49,883 nt of DNA from an uncultured Sphingomonas sp. (GCA_913776255.1 CAJYLV010000065.1:1-49883), one strand, 5' to 3'; numbered from the stretch's first letter, positions 29,194-40,798 are shown. The notes: generated by a model from the sequence alone, not told the origin. Numbers and translations are program-made.

Positions 29194-30413
29194 TGTCCGG
29201 CCAGCGTGTTGAGCTGAAGGATGGGGAGCAGGATCGATAGCACGATCGTCGCGACGATCGCGCCCATGATGACGATGATGAAGGGTTCGAGCAGCGACAT
29301 CGCGGTGGCGGTGAAGCGGTCGAACTCGCGCTCCAGATAATCCGCGGCGCGCTCCAGCATCTCGTCGAGCCGCCCCGCCGCCTCGCCGCTGGCGGCGAGA
29401 TAGACGAGCAGCGGCGGGAAGACCCCGGCGCGGCGCATCGCCGCCGACAGGCTGCCGCCGCCGCGGATCGACTCGGTGATCTCGTCCGACGCCGCCTTCA
29501 GCCGGCGGTTGTGGATCGTGCCGGCGGTGAGGCTAAGTCCTTCGAGCAGCGGGAGCCGGCTGGCGACCATCGTCGACAGCGTCCGCGCCATCCGTGCCGC
29601 GTGGAGGTCGCGGAGCAGCCGCCCCAGCAGCGGCACGCGCAGCAGCCACGTGTCAAAGGCGAGCCGGATCGGCGGCTGACGAAGCGCCGCCCAGGCCGCG
29701 AAGCCGAGCCCGACCAGCACCAGCAGCATCAGCCACCACCAGCCGACCAGCACGTCGGACAGGCCGATCACCAGCCGCGTCAGCAGCGGAAGTTCCTGTC
29801 CGACGGTATCGAACTGCTCGATCACCTGCGGGACGACGAAGGTCATCAGCGCCAGCACCACGCCGAGCGCGACCGCGGCGAGCACCGAGGGATAGGCCAT
29901 CGCGGTCAGCAACTTGCCGCGGATTTCGGCCTGGCGTTCGAGCAGGGTCGACAGCCGCTCCATGATCTGCGGCAGCGTCCCCGAGCTTTCGCCCGCCGCG
30001 ACCATCGCGCGGTAGAGCGGCGGAAAGCTCTTCGGCTCGCGCGCCATCGCGTCGGCGAGGCGGCGCCCCTCGACGACCGCGCTATGGACGGTCTGGACGA
30101 TCGCGCGGACGCTCTCCTGCTCGGTCTGGCGGGTGATCGTGCGGAGCGACTCCTCCAGTGGCGAGACGCGGTTGAGCGTCGCCAACTGGCGGGTGAACAA
30201 GGTCAATTGCTTGCCCGACATCTTCGCGCGGCCGAGTTCGAGCCCGAACAAAGGACGGCTGCGCGCCTGCGGGGTGCTGCCGGGTTCGAGGCGGACGACG
30301 TACAGCCGCTTGCGGTCGAGCGCGGCGCGCGCCGCGTCCATGTCGGTCGCGCTGACATGACCGCGCGTCTCATTGCCGCGGGTGTCGATTGCGAGATAGT
30401 CGAAGTCAGCCAT
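29190..30413 (-). CDS. gspF: Type II secretion inner-membrane platform protein GspF
   Basis: ATG 30413 gives 407 residues. It begins MADFDYLAIDTRGNETRGHV, the family's first strand. Two similar T2SSF domains follow (FTRQLATLNRVSPLEESLRT and MARTLSTMVASRLPLLEGL), each ending in membrane helices (VLAAVALGVVLALMTFVVP; LLEPFIIVIMGAIVATIVLS). It is the polytopic protein that binds the pseudopilus base and the GspE ATPase. It is separated from gspE by 137 bases holding an inverted repeat, the only gap in the operon. Confidence 0.96.
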   Translation of the reverse strand: MADFDYLAIDTRGNETRGHVSATDMDAARAALDRKRLYVVRLEPGSTPQARSRPLFGLELGRAKMSGKQLTLFTRQLATLNRVSPLEESLRTITRQTEQESVRAIVQTVHSAVVEGRRLADAMAREPKSFPPLYRAMVAAGESSGTLPQIMERLSTLLERQAEIRGKLLTAMAYPSVLAAVALGVVLALMTFVVPQVIEQFDTVGQELPLLTRLVIGLSDVLVGWWWLMLLVLVGLGFAAWAALRQPPIRLAFDTWLLRVPLLGRLLRDLHAARMARTLSTMVASRLPLLEGLSLTAGTIHNRRLKAASDEITESIRGGGSLSAAMRRAGVFPPLLVYLAASGEAAGRLDEMLERAADYLEREFDRFTATAMSLLEPFIIVIMGAIVATIVLSILLPILQLNTLAGQ

Positions 30414-30424
30414 GGGAAACAAGT

Positions 30425-30539
30425 CGTTCGCTTCGAGCCGAGGATCGAGCGACGTCGAGACCCGGGGTCGAGAAGCCTGTGGCCCCAACCTTCTCGACGG
30501 ACGCATCTCGGCTGCGCTCGATGCTGCTCGAAGCGAACG
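30425..30539. repeat. Inverted repeat in the gspE-gspF gap
   Basis: CGTTCGCTTCGAG at 30425-30437 and its exact complement at 30527-30539 enclose about 90 bases that contain a further TCGAGAAG...CTTCTCGA pair. The element fills the only sizeable gap in the gsp operon, so the transcript would fold into a long stem between gspE and gspF. It may be a REP-type insertion that also tunes expression. Confidence 0.75.
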
Positions 30540-30550
30540 GAAGATCGGGT

Positions 30551-32139
<1,589 letters not shown>

Positions 32140-32143
<4 letters not shown>

Positions 32144-34359
32144 TTGCGCTTGCCCTTGCCGGTGATGACGCTGGTCGAGTTGCGATAGACCGGCACGCCG
32201 ACGCGCGGGTCCTCGATGCTGCCCGGCTCGCCCGGCGCGGGCAGCGGCGGGGTCGCGCCCATGTAATCGCGCACCAGCTCGTCGATCGACGGTTCGGCGG
32301 TCGGGTCCTGCAAGCCTTGCTGGAGCCGCAGATAGCCGTAGCGCCGTTCGGTGACGCGGCGGTTCTCCTCCGCCGAGCGGATCACGGTCGGGCGGATGAA
32401 GATCATCAGGTTCGACTTGGCGCGGGTCTTCGCCTTGCTCTTGAACAGATTGCCGAGCACCGGAATGTCGCCGAGGAACGGGATCTTCTCGATCGTGCGC
32501 CGCTCTTCGTCCGAGAGCAGCCCGCCGATCACGCCGATCGCGCCGTCGTCGACGGTCAGCACCGTCTCGACCTCGCGCTTGTTGAGGATAAGGTCGGAAT
32601 TGTTGCTGCTGACCGGACCGGCGATCGAGCTGACCTCCAGATGGAGGTTCATCTTGATCGTGCCCGACGAATTGACCTGCGGGCGCACGTCGAGCCCGAT
32701 GCCGACATTCTGGCGCTGCGTGGTGCGAAAGGCATTGTCGAAATTGTTCGACAGCGCCTCGCCGGTGGTGATCGGGATTTCCTGCCCGACCAAGGTATGC
32801 GCTTCCTGATTGTCGAGCGTCATGATCTGCGGGACTTGCAGCAGGTTGGACTGGGTGTCGCTTTTCACCGCATTGATGATCGCGCCGAAGATCGTGCTGC
32901 CGACCTGCCCGCCGAACCCGCCGAACCCGCCCTGCGAACCGATGATCGAGCTGATCGCGGATTGCGTGAGCTGGTTCGACGCGCTGTTGTTGACGTTGGT
33001 GGTGGTGCGCGTCCCGTCCGGCGCGACGACCGTCGTCTGCGTGCTGCCGAGCTTCTGCGCGCCGACCGCGCCGGCGATCTGGAGGATGTTGGGCGCGGAA
33101 TTGCTGAACGTCGAGGCGGCGAACGCGCCGCCGTCGATGTTGCCGAGCAGGAATTGCGCGCCGAGCCGGTTGACGGTGCTGTCCGACACTTCGGCGACGA
33201 TCGCCTCGACCAGCACCTGCTGCCGGCGCTGGTCGAGCTTGCGGATCACGTCGGCGAGCTGGCGCTGGACGTCGGCGGGCGCGGCGACGACGATCGCGTT
33301 CGCGCCGGCGTAGCGCGTCACCACCGCCGCGGTGCGCGCGCCTTCGCCGCGGATCGCGGCCTGTTGCGGCTGGCTGCCCGATTGCTGGGTCGCGCTTTGC
33401 TGCGGCTGGCTGCGCGTCGCGGGTTGCGGGGTCGCGCCGACCCCGGTCGCGCCGGTGCTCGACGTGCTGAGCCCGGTGCGGCTGAGCCCCTGTTCCTGCA
33501 CCGCATCCGGTGCCTGACCGACGAGTTGCTGGAGCACCGGCAGCAATTGGTTGGCGTCGGCGTTTTCGAGGAAGACGACGCGGATCTCGGTGGCGTTGCG
33601 CGCGCTCTGGTCGAGTTCGCGCGCCAGCCCGGCGAGCCGCGCGACGGTCTGCGGGTCGCCGCGCAGCGCCACGGCGTTGCTGCTCTCGATCGCGACCGCC
33701 GAGGCGCCGCCGGTCGCCGCCGCCGCGCCGCCCTGTGCGCCGCCGCCGATCAGCCCGGTCAGCGCGGTCGCGACCTCGCTGGCGCGCGCGTTCTTGAGCG
33801 CGATGATCCGCGTCGCCGAGGTGTCGGCGTCGATCCGCCGCACCACTTCGCGGACGCGGCGGACGTTGTCGGCGAAATCGACGACGACGAGGCTGTTGCC
33901 GCCGCGGTTGGCGGTGACCGAGCCCTGCGCGCTGACCAGCGGCCGCACGGTATCGACCGCCTGCGCGGCATCGACCGAGCGCAGCCGGATGATCTCGGTG
34001 ACGAGCTGGTTGCGCTGCGACCCGGCGAGCCCGATCCGCCCCGGCTGGCTGGCGGCATTGTCGATCGGCTGGACGCGGAACGCACCATTGGCGGTCGGCA
34101 CCGCGACCAAAGCGTTGGCGCGCAGCGTCGAGAGGAACACCTCCAGATATTCGCTGCGCGACAGCGGCCGGTCGGTGACGACGGTCACCTTCCCCTGCAC
34201 GCGATTGTCGATGATGAAGGTGCGCCCGGTCACCTTGGCGGCATCGGCGATGAACGCGCGGATGTCGGCATCGCGCACGTTGAGCGTGGTCTGCGCCAGC
34301 GCGGGCTGCACCGCGGCGAGGAGGACGAGCGGCGACAGGAAAGTGGCGGTGCGGTTCAT
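32140..34359 (-). CDS. gspD: Type II secretion secretin GspD
   Basis: The 739-residue product is the outer-membrane channel. It has a signal peptide (FLSPLVLLAAVQPALAQ), an N0 domain (LNVRDADIRAFIADAAKVTG), repeated N1-N3 domains (NALVAVPTANGAFRVQPIDN, IIALKNARASEVATALTGL) with Gly/Ala/Gln-rich inserts, and the secretin core ending VGIGLDVRPQVNSSGTIKM and KSNLMIFIRPTVIR. The C-terminal part after the core lacks a clear pilotin-binding S-domain. The start overlaps gspC by four bases. It is complete. Confidence 0.97.
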
Positions 34360-35267
34360 CGAGCTACCGGAATGGTGAGCGGCAGCGGCTGCCCGCCGCG
34401 CTCGACCGTGAGGGACAGGGTGCCGCCCGACGCGCGGGCGCGGGTGAGCATGTCGAGATCGGACGGGCCACTGATCGGGCGGCCCGCCACCGTCGTGATG
34501 ATGTCGCCGTCGCGCAGCCCGGCGGCGCGGAACGCGCTGCCGCCCTGCCCGCGCACCGTGACGCCGGTGACCTTGCCGCCCTCGATCCGCGGGATCGCGC
34601 TGATCTCCGAGCGGAGCTGCTGCGGCGAGACGCTCGCCGCGCCGGGGGGAAGCGGCCCGCCGCTCGGCGTTTCGAGCGGCTCGGCGCGGCCCGCTCCGCC
34701 CGGCGGGGGCGGCGGGGCCGGCGGCACACCGGGCGCGGGCGGATTTTGCGCGGCGTCACCGGACGGGGCGGTGACGATGCCGCTGCTGCCCGACTGGTCG
34801 AGGAACAGGTCTTCGCTGCGCCCGCCGCGATCGAGCGTGATGTGATCGAAGGCGACCGCCTTGAGCGTGACGCCGGGGACGACCTCCTCGCCGACCGCGA
34901 CGCTCTTCTGCACGCCGTCCGGGCCGGCGATGATCGCCGCGCCGCGCGCCTGCGCGCTGTCCATCCGCGTGCCGAACAGGGTGAGCTGGAGCGAGGTGAC
35001 CGCACTCGGCCCCTGCGCCTGCGCGGCGCCGCTGACGCGGTAGAAGGGATCGAAGCCCGCCAGCACCCCGGCGGCATCGGCGGGGATGGTCGGCCCGGCG
35101 GGCACCCATGCGCCCAGCGGTGCGACGGGGGTGAGCAGCACCCACGCCAGCCGCGCGCATTGCACGGCCAGCGCCGCGAGCAGCGCCAGTTCGGCGGCGG
35201 AATAGACGTTTACCACGGGCAGACGCCGCAGGATCGCCCGCGCACGGGCATCGAACTTCAATCGCAT
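34356..35267 (-). CDS. gspC: Type II secretion protein GspC with PDZ domain
   Basis: ATG 35267, about 12 bases after GGGGAG, gives 303 residues. A short cytoplasmic basic end precedes one membrane helix (AAELALLAALAVQCARLAWV), then the homology region (LTLFGTRMDSAQARGAAIIA, LKAVAFDHITLDRGGR) that binds GspD N0, a Pro-rich linker (PPAPPPPPGGAG), and a C-terminal PDZ domain with FRAAGLRDGDIITTVAGRPI. It links the inner platform to the secretin. It is the first gene of the operon. A start at 35309 lies in the -10 region and is less likely. Confidence 0.92.
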   Translation of the reverse strand: MRLKFDARARAILRRLPVVNVYSAAELALLAALAVQCARLAWVLLTPVAPLGAWVPAGPTIPADAAGVLAGFDPFYRVSGAAQAQGPSAVTSLQLTLFGTRMDSAQARGAAIIAGPDGVQKSVAVGEEVVPGVTLKAVAFDHITLDRGGRSEDLFLDQSGSSGIVTAPSGDAAQNPPAPGVPPAPPPPPGGAGRAEPLETPSGGPLPPGAASVSPQQLRSEISAIPRIEGGKVTGVTVRGQGGSAFRAAGLRDGDIITTVAGRPISGPSDLDMLTRARASGGTLSLTVERGGQPLPLTIPVAR

Positions 35268-35307
35268 CGGCCAGGCCAACTCCCCGCGAACGGCCGCTAG
35301 GTAAACC

Positions 35308-35337
35308 ATATTACGTGGCTATTGCGGCTTTGTGTAA
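35308..35337 (-). promoter_or_regulatory. Putative promoter of the gsp operon
   Basis: Read on the minus strand, TTACAC (35332-35337) and TAATAT (35308-35313) are 18 bases apart, upstream of gspC. Transcription would begin near 35301, which favours the gspC start at 35267. The same gap must serve the divergent oxygenase gene, for which no promoter stands out. Confidence 0.4.
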
Positions 35338-35384
35338 TATTTCTGTGCTTGGGCGCGCGCCTTTACCTGTGGCACTAACCCGCA

Positions 35385-36014
35385 ATGGCCACCGATCCGA
35401 TCGCCGCCCGCCTCGCCGTCCTGCCGGGCTTCCAGCGCCTGCCCAGCCCCAAGCTGACCCTGTTCGTCAAGCGTGCGTTCCTCAGTCCGGAATCGTGCGC
35501 GCAGCTGGTCGCGTTGATCGACCTCGGCCGCCGCCCCTCGACGATCGCCGATCCGAACGGCGACACCGCGTTCCGCACCAGCGAGACCTGCGACCTGCCC
35601 GCGACCGATCCGGTGGTGGCGGCGGTGGACGCCGCGCTGGCCGAGGCGACCGGGCTCGACCCGCTGCATGGCGAGCCGATCCAGGGGCAGCGTTACGCGG
35701 TCGGCCAGGAGTTCAAGGCGCATACCGACTATTTCGAGCCCGACGGCGCCGACTTCGCGCGCTATTGCAGCGTCGCGGGCAACCGCACCTGGACCGCGAT
35801 GATCTATCTCAACGAGCCCGAGGCGGGCGGCGCGACGCGCTTCAAGGCGGTCGACAAGACGATCCAGCCCGAGCTGGGCAAGCTGGTCTGCTGGAACAAC
35901 TGCCGCGCCGACGGCACGCTCAACCCCGCGACGATCCACCACGGCATGAAGGTGCGCGCCGGGACCAAGTACATCATCACCAAATGGTATCGCGAGCGGC
36001 CATGGGGATGGTGA
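35385..36014 (+). CDS. Prolyl-4-hydroxylase-type 2-oxoglutarate/Fe(II) oxygenase
   Basis: The 209-residue product has the P4H jelly roll: a front helix (LFVKRAFLSPESCAQLVALI), the RTSETCDLP strand, the iron-binding HxD (KAHTDYFEP, His near residue 112), MIYLNEPEAGGATRF, and the second His in IHHGMKV with the 2-oxoglutarate-binding Lys/Arg of KYIITKWYRER. All metal and cosubstrate ligands are present. No signal peptide is seen, so it acts in the cytoplasm; the protein substrate is unknown. It is divergent from gspC. Confidence 0.93.
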   Translation: MATDPIAARLAVLPGFQRLPSPKLTLFVKRAFLSPESCAQLVALIDLGRRPSTIADPNGDTAFRTSETCDLPATDPVVAAVDAALAEATGLDPLHGEPIQGQRYAVGQEFKAHTDYFEPDGADFARYCSVAGNRTWTAMIYLNEPEAGGATRFKAVDKTIQPELGKLVCWNNCRADGTLNPATIHHGMKVRAGTKYIITKWYRERPWGW

Positions 36015-36021
36015 GCGCTTC

Positions 36022-36098
36022 CGTCATTGCGAGCGTCGCGAAGCAATCCGGGGCGTCCTGATCCGGCCCTGGATTGCTTCGCTGCGCTCGCAATGACG
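36022..36098. repeat. Palindromic intergenic repeat, family A copy 1
   Basis: The ends CGTCATTGCGAGCG and CGCTCGCAATGACG are inverted, with GAAGCAATCC and GGATTGCTTC inside, around a centre CGTCCTGATCCGG. A second copy is at 47607-47683 with the centre in the opposite orientation. It lies between two convergent genes (the oxygenase and the TonB receptor) and could also end transcription. Confidence 0.88.
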
Positions 36099-36118
36099 TA
36101 GCGATTTTGTGGCGTGGG

Positions 36119-38941
36119 TCAGAACGTCACGCTGGCCCCCAGCGTGAACAGCCGGCCGAGGCGGTAATTGTTGATGTCGACGCGGTTGCCGCCCTCGAAG
36201 GTCTGGAACTCCTGATAGCGCGTGCCGGTCAGGTTGCGCATCTCCGCCTTGATCTCGACCTTCTTGCTCAGGAAATCGACCGTCTGGCGCGCGACGAAGT
36301 CAAGCCGGATGCCCGGCTTTTCGATGATGTCGGGCTGGAAGCCGGCACCGCCGAGCAGCGACGGCCCGCGGTTGGTCACCCGCTCGCTGGCGTAGTTGAA
36401 CAGCAGCGTCGCCTGCGTGCCATTGTCCTTGTCCTCATAGCCGAGCTGGAGGTTGACGAGGTGGTCGGACTGGCCGGTCAGCGGCGCGCCGTCGCGGAAC
36501 AGGCTGGCGGCCGGGGCGAAGTTGGTCGGGCAGCCGCCGAGCGTCGTGCCCTCCAGCACGCCGGGGACGCAGGTGCGGTCGGCGGTGAGCGCCGAATGCG
36601 TCCAGGTGTAATTGGCGATCACCACCGCGCGCTTGCCCGCCATGCCTTCGGAGATGAAGTCGAGCGGGATGTACTTCTGCGCCTCGATCTCCGCGCCGTA
36701 CAGCTTGGCGCGCGGCAGGTTGGTGAAGCCGGTCTGGAGCCGCGCGTCGGGGGTCGGGAAGAAGCCGACCTGCTCGATCGGATTGTCGATCCGCTTGTAG
36801 AAGCCGGCGAGCGTGATCCGCTGGTCACGCGCGAAGAACCATTCGTAGCGCGCCTCGAGATTGTACAGCTCGGAATCCTTCAGCCGCGGGTTGCCGAAGA
36901 ACAGCCGGTCCGATTCGAAGTCGCGGAACGCCTGCGGGGCCAGCTCGCGGAACTGCGGGCGCGCGATCGTCTTCGACGCGGCGAGGCGCAGCTGCATGTC
37001 CTGCGCGAAATTCCACGTCAGCGTCGCGCCGGGCAGGAAATAATCGTTCTTCAGTCGCGTACCGGTGGCGTTGACCGGGGTGACGCGCTGCGTGGCGGTC
37101 TCGTAGCGGACGCCGACGATCGCGCGCACGCCGTCGAACGCCTCGGCTTCGGCCTGCGCGTAGCCGGCGTGGACGCGCAGCAGGGCGTCATAGGCATAGG
37201 AGCCGTTCTGCCCGGCGTCGAAGCGCATCTGCACCGCCGTGTCGGCCGGATTGCCCGCCCCGGGCACCGGACAGCCGTTCACCACATCCGGCGACAGCAG
37301 GTAATCGGGACGGAAGAGGTTGCACGGGAACGGGATCGCCCCGCCCGCCACCGTCTGGTAGGTGAACGGCAGCCGCGTCGAGGTGCGCTCGTTCTCTGAA
37401 TAATAATAGCCCGCCGACAGCGTCATCGGACGCTCGCCCTGGAACTTGTAGGCGACGTCGGCCTGCCCCGAATAGAGGTTCTCGTTCAGCTCGCTGAACA
37501 CCACGGTCGCAAAGCGGTCGAAGGCGTTGGTCGCCTGCCACACGCCCGGGCAGCTCACCCCGGTGTCCGACACCGGCGCGTTGCTCAGGTCGGTGTTGAG
37601 CGAGGTGTTGCACAGATAGATGAACTGCCGCTCATAGGGCGAGTTGCGCTGCGAATTGGCATAGGCGCCGCGCAGGTCGATCGACAGGTCCTGCACCGGC
37701 TTGAACTCGCCGACCAATTGCGTCTCGATCAGCTTGCGCTCGAACCAGCTGGTGTTCTGCTGGAACAGCGGGTTGCCGCTCGAATTGTTGTAGACGGTCG
37801 CCGCCGAGGCACGCCCCTGCTTGAGCGTGTCGTGAATATAGACGTTGGTCCAGCGGATCTTGTTCTCACCGAACTCCGCACCGAAGCCGAGCAGCCCGTT
37901 CACCACCGCGCGATTGTCGGTGATGACGGTCTGGAAATCGTTGCGGATCGTGCCATCGTCGCTGACGGTATCTTGCTGCACCGCGTCGCGGGTGCGCCAG
38001 TTGTTCGACACGCCGACGCTGCCGATCAGCCCGACGCGCGTGCCGCCGAGATCGCCGGTGACGCCGAGGTCGAGGCTGCCCGAGTAATTGCCGGGAATGT
38101 CGCTGTTGCGCTGGAGCAAGGTCGTGCGCGCGTTGGACAATTGCAGCACCTGCGCGCTCGGGATCACACCGTTGCCGGTCGGCGCCTGCTTGATGAAGTC
38201 GGGGACGTTGCGCTCGCCGCCGTCATAGCCGAGCCAGTCGGTCTTCGACCCGAAATAGGTATAGCCGAGCCGCCCGGTCGTCTCGGTGTCGATCCCGCCC
38301 GACGCGCCGACCGTGAGGAAATTCTCGTCGGGGATCGCCTTGGTGGTCAGGTTGATGACGCCGCCGCCGAACTCGCCGGGATAATTGACCGAATAGGTCT
38401 TCTGGACCAGCGCCGACCCGACGACGGTGGTCGGGAAGATGTCGAGCGGGACGGTACGCCGCAACGGCTCCGGACTGGGCAGCGGCGAGCCGTTGAGCAG
38501 CGCCGAGGAATAGCGATCGCCGAGCCCACGCACGAAGACATAGCCGTTGCCGACCACCGACAGGCCGGTGACGCGGGTCAGCGCCCCGGCGATGTCGCCC
38601 TCGCCGGTCCGCGCGATATCGGCGGTCGACAGCACGTTGACGACCTGCGCGGTGGCGCGGACCGCATTGGGGATGTTGCGGCCGACGACGACGATGTCGC
38701 CGGCGGTGCCGGCGTCGACGCCGGGGGCGGAGATTTCCGCCTGGTCGTCGGCGCCGCCGGGCACGGCGTCCTGCGTCGCCTCGGCCTGCCGGTCGGCGGA
38801 GGTCGCCGGCCCGGGCGCGGTGGTGCTGGTCGGTGGCGGGCCGGCAGGCGCCGAGGGAGCGGGAGCGACCTGCGCGAGCGCCGCGGGGGCGACCAGCGTG
38901 GTCGTCAGGAGAAGAAGCGAAGCAAGGGGGCGCTGGCGCAT
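36119..38941 (-). CDS. TonB-dependent outer-membrane receptor
   Basis: The 940-residue product has a signal peptide (LASLLLLTTTLVAPAALAQ), a long Pro/Ala/Thr-rich lead, a TonB-box-like GDIVVVGRNIP, and the plug domain (VLSTADIARTGEGDIAGALT, GLSVVGNGYVFVRGLGDRYS, NGSPLPSPEPLRR). About 22 beta strands follow, ending in RLGRLFTLGASVTF with the terminal Phe used for BAM insertion. It belongs to the sphingomonad/caulobacter type with the FVRGLGDRY plug; the substrate is unknown. It lies downstream of the lipoprotein gene on the same strand, and the pair is probably one transcription unit. Confidence 0.93.
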   Translation of the reverse strand: MRQRPLASLLLLTTTLVAPAALAQVAPAPSAPAGPPPTSTTAPGPATSADRQAEATQDAVPGGADDQAEISAPGVDAGTAGDIVVVGRNIPNAVRATAQVVNVLSTADIARTGEGDIAGALTRVTGLSVVGNGYVFVRGLGDRYSSALLNGSPLPSPEPLRRTVPLDIFPTTVVGSALVQKTYSVNYPGEFGGGVINLTTKAIPDENFLTVGASGGIDTETTGRLGYTYFGSKTDWLGYDGGERNVPDFIKQAPTGNGVIPSAQVLQLSNARTTLLQRNSDIPGNYSGSLDLGVTGDLGGTRVGLIGSVGVSNNWRTRDAVQQDTVSDDGTIRNDFQTVITDNRAVVNGLLGFGAEFGENKIRWTNVYIHDTLKQGRASAATVYNNSSGNPLFQQNTSWFERKLIETQLVGEFKPVQDLSIDLRGAYANSQRNSPYERQFIYLCNTSLNTDLSNAPVSDTGVSCPGVWQATNAFDRFATVVFSELNENLYSGQADVAYKFQGERPMTLSAGYYYSENERTSTRLPFTYQTVAGGAIPFPCNLFRPDYLLSPDVVNGCPVPGAGNPADTAVQMRFDAGQNGSYAYDALLRVHAGYAQAEAEAFDGVRAIVGVRYETATQRVTPVNATGTRLKNDYFLPGATLTWNFAQDMQLRLAASKTIARPQFRELAPQAFRDFESDRLFFGNPRLKDSELYNLEARYEWFFARDQRITLAGFYKRIDNPIEQVGFFPTPDARLQTGFTNLPRAKLYGAEIEAQKYIPLDFISEGMAGKRAVVIANYTWTHSALTADRTCVPGVLEGTTLGGCPTNFAPAASLFRDGAPLTGQSDHLVNLQLGYEDKDNGTQATLLFNYASERVTNRGPSLLGGAGFQPDIIEKPGIRLDFVARQTVDFLSKKVEIKAEMRNLTGTRYQEFQTFEGGNRVDINNYRLGRLFTLGASVTF

Positions 38942-38975
38942 GGTCGGGTGTTCCGATCGAAGGTCATAAAAGCGT

Positions 38976-39008
38976 GCCCGGGGCGGCGCGATCAGGCGCT
39001 CCCCGGGC
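38976..39008. terminator. Hairpin between lipoprotein and TonB receptor genes
   Basis: GCCCGGGG at 38976-38983 and CCCCGGGC at 39001-39008 form an 8-bp stem with a 17-base loop in the 113-base gap between the two genes. No T tract is present. It may attenuate rather than end transcription into the receptor gene. Confidence 0.35.
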
Positions 39009-39054
39009 TCCGCCCGTCACGAGGGACGAAGTGCGGGTGACGAAGCGCGGCGGC

Positions 39055-40698
39055 TCAGCGGCCCTGGCACTGGAAGTAGATCGAGTTGAAGGTCGGCGGC
39101 CCGACGTCCTGCAACGCGCTGTTGGCCGGGCGGATCGTCGTGCGCGTGTCGCCCGCGCCGGCGCCCGCGATCAGGTTGAGGCACGCCGCGCCCGACTGGG
39201 TCTTCACGATGCCGTTGACGAACGCGAAGTCCGCACCGCCCCGCAGCCGGATCGCGGCCGGGGCCGAGTTCGTCTGGATGAAGGTGAAGTTGGCGTAGCG
39301 GCCGTAGGTGCGCGGCAGCAGGTCCTCGGCGTTGTTCGAGTCGATCTCGGTCGCGAACGAGTCGGCGGTCGAGCCGCCGGCCTTCTGGGCGGCAATGATG
39401 AACTGCATGAACCCGCGCCAGCCGTTGTCGACGTCGAAGCCGTCGTCATCGGCACCGGTCACCACGAAATACTTCAGGTTGGTCGCGCCGCCGAAGATCT
39501 CGATGCCGTCGTCGGCCGAATTGTGGCTCTGGACGTGGTCGATCGTCGTGCCCGAGCCGGTGCCGCCGAGCGTCAGGCCCTGAAGCTCGTTGCCTTCGCT
39601 GATCGCGATCCCGGTGTAGCGGATCTGGACGTACTGCATCGTGCCCGAGCTGTCGGCGGCATCGGTGCCGCCGTAGAGCCGGCCGCTGACGCCCTCGATC
39701 TGCTGCTGGCACGGCGCCGCCGCGCCCGCCGAGGTGCCGTCGGCGGTGTTCGGACCGGTGCCGGTGGCGCAGACCGCGGTCGGCGCCTTGCCGAGCAGGA
39801 TCACCCCGCCCCACAGTCCCTGCGACGAATCCGACACGCCGTTGCTGGCAAGATTCTGCTGCGCGGTGAAGATGATCGGCGCGTCGGCGGTGCCGACCGC
39901 GTTGATCTTGCTGCCGCGGTTGACGAGCACGACGTCGTTCGAGGTTTCGGTCGAATCCGCCGCCAGCACCACGCCCGGCTGGATCGTCAGCGTCGCCGCC
40001 GCGCCGCCGTCGACGCCGACTTCGGTCAGGCCGCGGAAGCGGTAGACGAGGCCGGGCACCTTCGCGAGCGTCAGATCGGCGGTGATGACCTGCGGCAGGC
40101 GGCAATAGCGGAAGGTCGCCGGGTTGCTGGCGCCGTTCGAGGTGTTCAGGCCGTCGTCGGTCAGGCCCGACGGGCAGGACGCCGCGGGGGTGCCAGTGCC
40201 GATCGACGGCACCGCAGTGCACGCGCTGCTGTTGAGGAAGGTCGCGCTCGACGAATTGCAGGTCCAGCCCGAGAAGGCATTGTCGTTCGGGCCGCTGAGC
40301 GCGCCGACGAAGCTGGTGTTCTGGATGAAGCCGGTGTTGCCCAGCACCGTCTGCGGGTTGCTGGCGGTGGCGAGCGAGGTGCCGCTGACCGGGTAGACGC
40401 CGTTCAGCGTCGCGCCGAAGCCCTGGAGGTTGTTGTTCTGCCCGGCGTTGGCCAGCGCGACCTGTTCGTCGGCGGTGATGCTGACGCCGTTGACGGCGGT
40501 CGACAGCGCGAATTGCGCGGCGGTCAGCGGGGTCGGCGTCGCGGTGCCGGTCGGGGTCGGCGTCGGGGCCGGCTGGTTGATCGTGATCGGAATGCTGCCA
40601 GCACCCGGCGACGCCACATCGTCCGCACCGCACGACGCCAGGAACAGGGCGGCACTGGATGCCAGCAGCATATGGCTGCGGCGGCTGAAGCTGACCAT
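39055..40698 (-). CDS. Beta-helix-like surface lipoprotein, possible type II secretion substrate
   Basis: ATG 40698 follows AAGGGAGTGAG and gives 547 residues. The signal peptide ends in lipobox LASC (Cys near residue 23). The mature protein is rich in Gly, Asn, Thr, Ser and Asp, with repeats typical of a parallel beta-helix (GLWGGVILLG, MQYVQIRYTGIAISEGNELQ, TIDHVQSHNSADDGIEIFGG, YFVVTGADDDGFDVDNGW). Six cysteines may pair. Proteins of this type accompany TonB receptors in sphingomonads. From memory, Caulobacter has ElpS, a phosphate-regulated lipoprotein exported by its type II system; the nearby gsp operon and Pho-like array make the comparison attractive, but identity is not shown. Confidence 0.82.
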   Translation of the reverse strand: MVSFSRRSHMLLASSAALFLASCGADDVASPGAGSIPITINQPAPTPTPTGTATPTPLTAAQFALSTAVNGVSITADEQVALANAGQNNNLQGFGATLNGVYPVSGTSLATASNPQTVLGNTGFIQNTSFVGALSGPNDNAFSGWTCNSSSATFLNSSACTAVPSIGTGTPAASCPSGLTDDGLNTSNGASNPATFRYCRLPQVITADLTLAKVPGLVYRFRGLTEVGVDGGAAATLTIQPGVVLAADSTETSNDVVLVNRGSKINAVGTADAPIIFTAQQNLASNGVSDSSQGLWGGVILLGKAPTAVCATGTGPNTADGTSAGAAAPCQQQIEGVSGRLYGGTDAADSSGTMQYVQIRYTGIAISEGNELQGLTLGGTGSGTTIDHVQSHNSADDGIEIFGGATNLKYFVVTGADDDGFDVDNGWRGFMQFIIAAQKAGGSTADSFATEIDSNNAEDLLPRTYGRYANFTFIQTNSAPAAIRLRGGADFAFVNGIVKTQSGAACLNLIAGAGAGDTRTTIRPANSALQDVGPPTFNSIYFQCQGR

Positions 40699-40798
40699 GA
40701 ACTCACTCCCTTCGAGATTCGGACCCTTTTCCAAGGCCCCGATCCGAGTCGGACCTGACTGTCCGCTCGATCGTCAGGAGCGCCGCTAGGCGGCGAGG

